DNA of 19,452 bases from Zygnema cylindricum (Eukaryota > Streptophyta > Zygnematophyceae > Zygnematales > Zygnemataceae). Below are positions 1 to 6,195 of this stretch, one piece after another. The stretch covers positions 188,001-207,452 of the forward strand of contig JBBHKE010002697.1 in assembly GCA_037447655.1 (NCBI GenBank), given 5' to 3'. The position numbers and the translations under genes are program-made. The first letter of the stretch is position 1. Each line of letters starts with the position of its first letter. The notes under the pieces are model-generated. The model worked only from the letters and a program-made list of their open reading frames with translations, was not told the origin of the DNA and did not search any database.

Positions 1-530
1 ATCATTAAACCTGCCGCACAAACCGTACCATTGTACAGTTGTCGTACAGAGCAGCAACGTACGGTCCAAGACTTTCGTACGAACCTACATTATTTTACGA
101 AAATCTAAAAAAAAACCCGAAAAAAGTTATAAAATGTGAAAAGTTCAATTTTTGAACATATCACCATCGCCAGATTCGGTACCCTTTGACACAATAGTTT
201 CGCTTTTTGTCAGATTGATGTACTGTACCTTCCAGCCTGCAGCACCAGTGACCTTTTGTCGTACATGCGCGCTACCGCCAAAACAAATGACGTCACCAGC
301 TGCACCAAGTTTCCTCTCCCTCCCCTCTTAACGCCGCCTCCCGCCAAACGCAGCAGCCCCCCCCGTGCTGCCCCAGAATCCATCTTCTGATTCGCTCCCG
401 TGTTAACCGCCTGCAGACGCCACGTCTAGTCCTCTACCCTCCTGACACGTGCGAGCTTGGGGACCACGGCCTCACCTGTTTTTCCGTACACTTACATTTA
501 TATACGGCCGGCAGCGCCACTTCTACCGCT
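1..530 (+). promoter_or_regulatory. Upstream region of the AP2/ERF gene
   Basis: No coding sequence is visible here. The stretch is rich in GTAC tetramers, in forms such as CCGTAC and TCGTAC, which are the core recognised by plant SBP/SPL factors and by copper-response regulators. It also carries a TGACGTCA palindrome (288-295, bZIP type) and a CACGTG G-box (446-451, in an ACACGTGC context like an abscisic-acid response element). Reading it as the promoter of the plus-strand AP2/ERF gene is inferred from position and from the TATA-like site at 497-505. None of the motifs proves function. Confidence 0.4.
497..505 (+). promoter_or_regulatory. TATA-like box
   Basis: TTTATATAC lies downstream of the G-box and upstream of the AP2/ERF frame. 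It is the best TATA-like match in this otherwise GC-richer block. A transcription start about 25-35 bases further on would give a long leader of roughly 800 bases or more, or a leader with introns. It could be a chance match. Confidence 0.3.
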
Positions 531-882
531 GGCATTCCGTACTATTTTTTGTCCAGTCGTCCTAATTTCGTACAGCTGTGTACATCGTGTCCGTACGACG
601 ACGCGGAGAGTTTTGCTGACGAGCACAGACTCCTCGCAGCCGGTAAGATTTAGTTCTATATTCCTTCGGACCAATTATAAACCGCCACGTCAACTAATCG
701 CACTAAATATCGCACTAATCGTACTATTAAACCGCCCTTCTGTTCCCTGGCGGCACTTTGTCGCGTTGTGGCTCCAAGCCGCGCCGCCGGGGATTGTGCC
801 CAGAATCGTACTTTCCAATCGTACTTTCTACCATACTTTGTATCCGTACATCATCCTGTTGTACTGCAGTCGAATTGTGCCA

Positions 883-912
883 GTACTGTACTGTACTGTA
901 CTGTACTGTACT
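883..912 (+). repeat. (GTACT)6 pentanucleotide microsatellite
   Basis: Six exact tandem copies of GTACT fill these 30 bases. They sit in the presumed leader or promoter of the AP2/ERF gene, inside a block already dense in GTAC. The array is likely to vary in length between individuals. Confidence 0.95.
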
Positions 913-1319
913 CCATCCGTACACACTCAATGCGGCCCCCCTCATATGTCACCTCCCCCGTCTCTTATTTTACCCTCTCCAATAGTTGTCTTTCCCCTAT
1001 CGTCAGCGCACATTCTGTCCTCCACCTCTCTCCTCCTCCTCCCTCCTCCTCTCTCCTCCCTCTCCCTCTCTCTTCCTCTCCTCTCCCTCTCCTCCCTCCC
1101 TCTCATCTCCCAACTCTCCTCCAACAAACTGAAACCCAACCAACCCAGTTCTCATTCAGAAAAAAACCGAAAATTCCTGAGCACATCTTTGCTCCACTTT
1201 GTCGCTCCGAAGCTCCGCGGTTCCCCCGGGATGGGGCGGTGGCGCTCGACGTGGCGCGTTCGCGCACTCATCGCCGCGCTGCCGCGCCAGAAGCACGTCA
1301 GCAGCCACGTCAAAGGTAG

Positions 1320-2306
1320 GGAGGGAGGAGAAGAGGGGACAGAGGAGGAGAGGAAAGGAGAGTAGCAGGGAGAGAAGGTGTGAGAGGAGGGGAGGGGGTA
1401 GAGGGTGAAGGAGTGGGAGTCAAAGGGGGGGTAGGAGGAGGAGAGGGAGGAGGAGGAGGAGGAGGAGGAGGAGGAGGGAACTGTGGTGGGGTAGGAGGGA
1501 TAGGAGGAGAGAGAAACTGTACGAATTTAGACCAATTGCTTTTCAACGTCAAAAGAGAAATCGGGTCGCTGGATTTGTCGAATCCGAGGAAAAAAATTCG
1601 CCAATTAGGCAACCATACAAGACAAAACAGTACGGAACTTTTGTCTTCTAGCGGTTCCTTCTCCAATTCCCCGCAACCCACCGCCGCCGTTCCCTCTTCC
1701 CCGGGTTCCCTCACCCCTACCCTCACCCTCCCCCTCCCTCTCCCCCTCCCCCCCCGTCTCTCCTCCTCCTCCTCTACCCCCTCTCCTTTCTTGGAAAACT
1801 CCTCTCCCTCCTCCCCCTCCCCCTCCCCCTGCCTGGATCCGTACGGATGCGCCTGTGGCGCCCTGGGAAGGTGCCACGTGGCACCTGGGGGGGTCTGCTT
1901 CAACCAGGCCAAAACCCTCGCCATGTGGCGCCTCTGGGGGGCTCCGAAGGAGGAAACGACAAGAAGGTACAAGGGTGTACGGATGAGATCTCCTGGCAGG
2001 TGGACGGCGGAACTGAAGGATGTACGGAGAGGGATAAGGCTGTGGCTGGGGACCCACTGTTCTCCGGAAAAAGCGGCCCATGCCTATGATAATGCGGCCA
2101 GGAAACTGTACGGACCAATGGCAAGGACCAATTTTAAGAAGGAAGGGGGATCGGGATCGAAAGAAAGGGGATCAGAATCGAGGAAAGAATCAGGCGTGAA
2201 AATCAGGGGGAGATCAATCAGGTCAGGAATGGAGGATCAAAACAAAGTCGAGGATCAGAGATCAGTGATAGAACTCGAAGATCGTCGGAATGAAAACTCA
2301 CAATAA
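1320..2306 (+). CDS. AP2/ERF-family transcription factor (5' end unresolved)
   Basis: A sequence-specific DNA-binding protein of the plant AP2/ERF family, acting in the nucleus. One AP2 domain is encoded at about 1965-2135. It begins RRYKGVRMRSPGRW, carries the core LWLGTHCSPEKAAHAYD and ends YGPMARTNF. The WLG and AYD signatures are intact, and the YGPxAR-NF end resembles DREB2-type proteins. The Trp normally found in the RPWG motif (domain position 10) is Pro, and positions 14 and 19 are Thr and Asp, so neither the DREB pair (V/E) nor the ERF pair (A/D) is present and no subgroup is assigned. Before the domain lie polyglycine, a non-repetitive segment around 1516-1680 with a basic PRKK, Ser/Pro-rich low complexity and a Cys-rich patch. 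The frame is open from the TAG at 1317, but its first ATG is at 1923, nearly at the domain. The true start is therefore ATG 1923, a spliced upstream exon (for example ATG 1231 with donor AAAG|GTAGGG at 1316), or non-AUG. The tail is basic and ends at TAA 2304-2306. The family call is firm; the boundaries are not. Confidence 0.82.
   Translation, partial: GGRRRGDRGGEERRVAGREGVRGGEGVEGEGVGVKGGVGGGEGGGGGGGGGGGNCGGVGGIGGERNCTNLDQLLFNVKREIGSLDLSNPRKKIRQLGNHTRQNSTELLSSSGSFSNSPQPTAAVPSSPGSLTPTLTLPLPLPLPPRLSSSSSTPSPFLENSSPSSPSPSPCLDPYGCACGALGRCHVAPGGVCFNQAKTLAMWRLWGAPKEETTRRYKGVRMRSPGRWTAELKDVRRGIRLWLGTHCSPEKAAHAYDNAARKLYGPMARTNFKKEGGSGSKERGSESRKESGVKIRGRSIRSGMEDQNKVEDQRSVIELEDRRNENSQ
1446..1478 (+). 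repeat. (GGA)n trinucleotide tract, poly-Gly if translated
   Basis: An uninterrupted run of GGA triplets lies at the centre of a purine-only stretch of about 190 bases (about 1317-1512). In the AP2/ERF frame it would encode polyglycine. Whether it is translated depends on the unresolved start of that gene. Confidence 0.85.
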
Positions 2307-2762
2307 TCGGCAGGACAAATTAGGGGCCAGGGGGAATCAAAAGGAGTGGATGGGCAGGGATTTGTACAGATGGAGGAGGAGGGAGGGGGAAGTAATACCT
2401 TTTGGGAGGGACAGAGAGGGGGAGAAAACAATAATGTGCGGACGGGAAATGGGGCAGAGAGCTCCATGGATTCCAGGAGTTATGTGGGGGAGAGAGGGAG
2501 TCTGCAGGAGGGAGAGAGGGAGAGGCTGAGGAGGGTTTCTCGTAAGAATTTTTTGGCGGAACTTCAGCCGGAATGTCCTCCCGAATTCCGTACTCTTGGC
2601 GGTACGGATTCTCCATCGGATATTTTGATGGAAACCTCCACAGAATACGGAATGGAAGGGACCAAAGACTTTTTTGGGGGAATGACAAATTTGGAGACTT
2701 CTTCAGAGGGAGAGGAGGACGACAGGTGGCAAGAGAAGAGATCGATGCTTATTTTCTTGTAG
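2307..2762 (+). other. Same-frame open extension downstream of the AP2/ERF stop
   Basis: After the TAA at 2304-2306 the AP2/ERF frame remains open for 151 codons to the TAG at 2760-2762. The first part is Gly/Glu/Arg-rich and could be open simply because the DNA is purine-rich. The last 70 or so codons are ordinary in composition (for example NFLAELQPECPPEF, then an acidic SEGEEDD) and look like the tail of a transcription factor. Two GT-AG introns of length divisible by three would remove the stop and keep frame: 2222-2323 (102 bases) and 2196-2330 (135 bases). Both have weak splice signals. It may be a second exon, a tail lost to a recent nonsense mutation, or 3' UTR. Confidence 0.4.
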
Positions 2763-4183
2763 CAAGAAATGGCGTGTTTAGAAAAGGGGTTTTACAGAAG
2801 TGGGGGTTTTTTAAATTGAGTTTTTTAGGAATGAGCGGTTGTAGGAATGCGGTTTTCCATCTCCATGGAAATGGAGTTTTTCAGAAATGGGGTTTTTCTG
2901 AAATGGGTTATTAGAAATGGGGTTTTTGAAAGTGGAGGATTTTAGAAATGGGGTTTTTGAAAGTGGAGGATTTTAGAAGTGGGGTTTTTAGATAAGGTGT
3001 CTCTTCAGGAATGGAGAGTTTGGAAGGTTAGTTTTTATTTGAGTTTTTAGAAATGGGATTTTTCAGAAATCAGGTTTTCAGAAGTGGAGTTTTTCAAGAG
3101 TTTTTTTTTTGTTAGAGACGAGAGTTTTACCGAGTGGGTTTCAGTATATTGTGGTTTTGATTTTTTCTAAGTAGAGAGGATGGGATTTTTGGGAAATTCT
3201 TTCTAGGGTCTCTGGGGGAGGCTTTTGGAATTTAACCTCAGTTGATTCAAAGAGGGAAGGAATTTTTTTGCTCTGAAAAGTAGGACGGAAAAAAGAGGAA
3301 GGGAATTCGATTCAGATTGTCAGCGGTAACGGTTTCGTAAGCAAGACTTGTCACTTAGAACTAGTGTTATGTGAAAAAAATCAGATCCAAAGAGAGAAAG
3401 TGGAAAGGAGGGAGAGAGAGGGAGGGAGAGAGACAGAGTTCTTGGACTCACTGCAAGAAGATGGTCTTTTGGAGACTAACAAAGGAGGAAGGAAGGAGGA
3501 GGGAAATGGATGGGGGGCGATGGTAAAGAGATTTTTTAGAGTACATTGCATGTTTGATAGGAGTTAGAATGTACATTTGTTTTGTTTTCTAACCAAGTCC
3601 TACTTGCGTTTTTCTTCTACCAGAAGGTTTTTTTTTTTTAAAGAGTTTGTGTCATGTTTTATTATAGGGAAAGAAGGCACTGTAACGCTCATAGTGCGAC
3701 AAGTGGTGGTCTGTTTTTGTGCCAGCTGGCAAATTTTTTTGGCAGTATTCTGAAAAGTGCAGCAGGAATGGGGAGAAATACAAATATAGTGTTGGTAGGA
3801 TGCCATTTGCGAAGGCATAGATAGTTGCTTTTTCTGCATTTGCATAGAATTTGCGAAAAGTATGGTTTTGCTCGAAAAAAACTTTTGTTTCGTTCCTTTT
3901 TTTCACCTCGTTTTCTTTTTTCTTTTTTCATTGCAATTCATTTACTAAGCTTTCTATTGGTCGGCAGTCGCCGCCATAAATTGGAATGGTAGGATGTAGG
4001 GCAGGAGGGAGGGAGGAAGAGAGATTATACACCTTTTTTAGCATTTTTTTTACATTTAGTTCAACATTATGACACTTGTGATTAATAGGGTAATTTTCTA
4101 CCCCATTTCTGTTTACCTGTTCTTTTTTGTTTGTCTTTGGGTTGAAGATTTGTTCGCTTGTGTTGACATCATCATAGTTTTTC
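2763..4183. other. Non-coding stretch with degenerate minisatellite
   Basis: No convincing reading frame is present on either strand. From about 2770 to 3100 the DNA is made of degenerate copies of a short theme, AGAAATGGGGTTTTT, which includes the clean tandem repeat at 2913-2991. Purine-rich and T-rich runs follow to about 4180. The first part may be the 3' UTR of the AP2/ERF gene. Confidence 0.6.
2913..2991 (+). repeat. 31-bp tandem repeat, 2.5 copies
   Basis: Two identical 31-base units (2913-2943 and 2944-2974), beginning AGAAATGGGGTTTTTG and ending GGAGGATTTT, are followed by a third partial unit (2975-2991) with one substitution. They sit inside a longer series of diverged relatives of the same theme, so the identical pair probably reflects a recent local duplication. 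Confidence 0.9.
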
Positions 4184-4251
4184 ACATTTTTTAGGGTTTA
4201 ACATTTTTTAGGGTTTAATATTTTTTAGGGTTTGACATTCTTTAGGATTTA
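4184..4251 (+). repeat. 17-bp tandem repeat with telomere-like core
   Basis: There are four head-to-tail 17-base units starting at 4184, 4201, 4218 and 4235. The first two are identical (ACATTTTTTAGGGTTTA), the third differs at two bases and the fourth at two others. Three units carry TTTAGGG, the plant telomere repeat, but the 17-base spacing rules out real telomeric DNA. Confidence 0.9.
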
Positions 4252-4658
4252 TTGAAATTTTTGTGGTTTATATTGTGCAAAGTGTTCTGTAGCTGTGATG
4301 TCGTTTGTGGTAAAGAATCTCTTGTTTTTTTTTTAAAGCTTATTATTTATTGCAATACGTGGCAGAAAGCGATTGGTTCTTGGGAATATATGAGTGTTTT
4401 CTTTTTCTGAAGCGTCCGAGCTTGTGTTTGTCGTGTTGTGAAGTCATTGGTAATCAGTAGTAACGTGCACTCCAAGGAACACAAAAACTATTATGAATAT
4501 GTTTTCCACTTATTCGAGTAATTAAATGTATACAGTGCGAAATCGTGCGTTCCGTGTATTTTTTATGAATTTTTTACCGCGGTGATACCAGGAGCGCGAA
4601 TGGTCAACTTTGTACTATTGTCATGTACTTGTTTACTGTACTTTTGAAGACCTGGAGT

Positions 4659-5210
4659 ACTGTACACCGACAATCGTTAATAGCGTTGTGTACGCTAATT
4701 CCGTCCCGCTTTTTTTTATTTTAATTCTCCATTAGTGTAGTTCATTCTATTTTTTTCTTTATTCTATTTAGGGTTATTTTCAGTACGTTGTCTCTTAAAT
4801 AGAGCGATGTACGGTCAGTGTCAGACCGTACATAAATGTACCTTCTTATTTTAAAAAGTACAATAAATTAGTTTTAGTAACCGCGGACGCATGAGAATGT
4901 GCGTTCTGAAAAGGAAAAAAAACCAGGTCGTAAAAAATCCCGCTCGCACATATTCGTCCGACAGCCGCGTTTCGACTGTGTGAATGTACGATTTGTGTAC
5001 GATTTGTCAGACTTTGTACGGAGACCTATATTAGTGTAAGCATGTTTGCGACCGACATTTTTTTTTCAAAGATCCAAATTACCATAACCAAACAATTAGA
5101 ATGTATGATTTTTTCCAGAATTTTCAAATTCTTAAATAGCGTACACCACGGTAATTATTTTTATACGCTAAAAAAACTTACACGCTAATAACGATTGGCG
5201 GTGTAACGTG
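4659..5210. mobile_element. TIR DNA-transposon relic, about 550 bp, non-autonomous
   Basis: The left end (TGTACACCGACAATCGTTAA, from 4661) and the reverse complement of the right end (TTACACCGCCAATCGTTATT, from 5206 downwards) form imperfect terminal inverted repeats of about 30 bases. The left end also aligns in the same orientation, beyond the TIR, with the left end of the 209-bp element at 5987, including a CTAATT block and the following T-run, so the two are one family. The interior codes for nothing and contains a perfect inverted repeat at 4807-4833. The outermost bases are diverged, so the ends are accurate only to a few bases and no target-site duplication was identified. Confidence 0.6.
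4807..4833. repeat. Perfect 10-bp inverted repeat (ATGTACGGTC)
   Basis: The arms ATGTACGGTC and GACCGTACAT flank a 7-base loop, AGTGTCA. A related structure with 6-base arms (ACGGTC/GACCGT) occurs at 5552-5570. The 33 bases at 4809-4841 match the reverse complement of 5540-5572 at 28 positions, so the two are inverted copies of one repeat. Confidence 0.85.
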
Positions 5211-5243
5211 CAAAATTGTTGTAACACTTACAACGCGAATCAT

Positions 5244-5365
5244 AATTAGAGTAGAGAAAAAATTAGAGTAAAAAAGTAAAAAAAAAATTAGAGTTATTTA
5301 CTCTAATTTGTTGATAGAACTTTTTCAAAACGGAATTTTACTCTAATTTATCAATAACTCTAATT
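5244..5365. repeat. AATTAGAGT direct and inverted repeat cluster
   Basis: AATTAGAGT occurs at 5244, 5261 and 5286, and its reverse complement ACTCTAATT occurs at 5300, 5340 and 5357. The central pair forms a perfect hairpin at 5285-5309, with 10-base arms and a TATTT loop. The cluster lies between the two TIR elements and is probably transposon-derived. Confidence 0.85.
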
Positions 5366-5986
5366 TGGGCGTAAATTTGGGCGCTAAATATATCCACTGT
5401 AAATTCTGTACAAGTACAGAATCTGACATTACATACAGTTTCACGTCATTATGACGTTTGCATTACGCGGTTTGTTAAAACGCAGTTACATGAAAACGGC
5501 CTGTACTAAAACATTATTTGTACTTTTTTACTTAGTAAAGTACAATTTTGCACGGTCAGACACCGACCGTACGCCACACAATTTAAAACGACACTGTATT
5601 AGAGTTATTAATGCTCATTCAAAATTTACCTTAAATAACGTAAAAAATAATTTAGAATAATGTACTCTATTTATAGTGATAGAGTCAAAATTTGGGGTGA
5701 CGGAATTAGCATGCATAACTCTGATTATGATTCGTGGTGTAGTTTATGCTTTTACTTTAAAATAACGCCCAACCAAACTAGAGACATCAACTCTACTAAC
5801 TATGGGCAAGGTATAGCCATAAGACTAAATAACACTATTTCATGTACGGATGTATTCACCCAAAAACCCGACTTATTGTTAATAATAATATTTGTGATGA
5901 TGGCATGTAATACGCCACGTTGCGTGGCAAATTTATAGTAGTTCATATTGATCCGCTCATAAACTAACAATTCACCAAGGCTAGTG
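5366..5986. other. Probable transposon-derived filler between TIR elements
   Basis: This AT-rich stretch carries the inverted copy (5540-5572) of a segment inside the 4659-5210 element, so at least part is mobile-element DNA. Two short frames (5451-5660 and 5660-5938) are open, but their products resemble no transposase or other family I recognise. I see no gene here. Confidence 0.4.
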
Positions 5987-6195
5987 CACTACACCGCCCA
6001 TCGTTGTTAGTGTTAATAACACTAATTATGTCGCGACTTTTTTTGCCCAAACATCACAAAATAGAGTAAACAGCATTATTTAATGAAGTGGACCAAAATC
6101 CGCCATGTCACCTTGCACTAAATTAGTATTATTAATTATAATTTCGCATTTAAACTAATTTTTCTTTAACACCAATAACGATAGCCGGTGTAGTG
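5987..6195. mobile_element. 209-bp MITE-like element with CACTA...TAGTG ends
   Basis: The element begins CACTACACCGCCCATCGTTG and ends in the near-exact inverse. The reverse complement from 6195 starts CACTACACCGGCTATCGTTA. Over the first 30 bases the two ends differ at only about four positions. The terminal CACTA is the hallmark of CACTA (En/Spm) transposons. With no coding capacity, this is best read as a short non-autonomous derivative. The three flanking bases (GTG on the left, TTG on the right) are not an exact duplication, so superfamily assignment stays tentative. It shares its TIR and subterminal sequence with the element at 4659-5210. Confidence 0.72.

Noticed and set aside
457-1365. 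Long plus-strand open frame upstream of the AP2/ERF gene, with overlapping shorter ones at 758-1319
   Set aside because: It opens at a TTG, is low-complexity because of the CT-rich tract, and overlaps equally open frames in other phases. Nothing in it looks like a domain. Only the last part (ATG 1231 to donor 1316) is kept as a possible upstream exon.
1310-1972. 220-codon minus-strand frame opposite the AP2/ERF gene
   Set aside because: It is the antisense shadow of purine/pyrimidine tracts, with poly-Pro and poly-Glu composition, and lies across a clear plus-strand domain gene.
5451-5938. Two adjacent plus-strand frames of 69 and 92 codons
   Set aside because: They lie in transposon-derived AT-rich DNA and have no recognisable motif; the length is compatible with chance.
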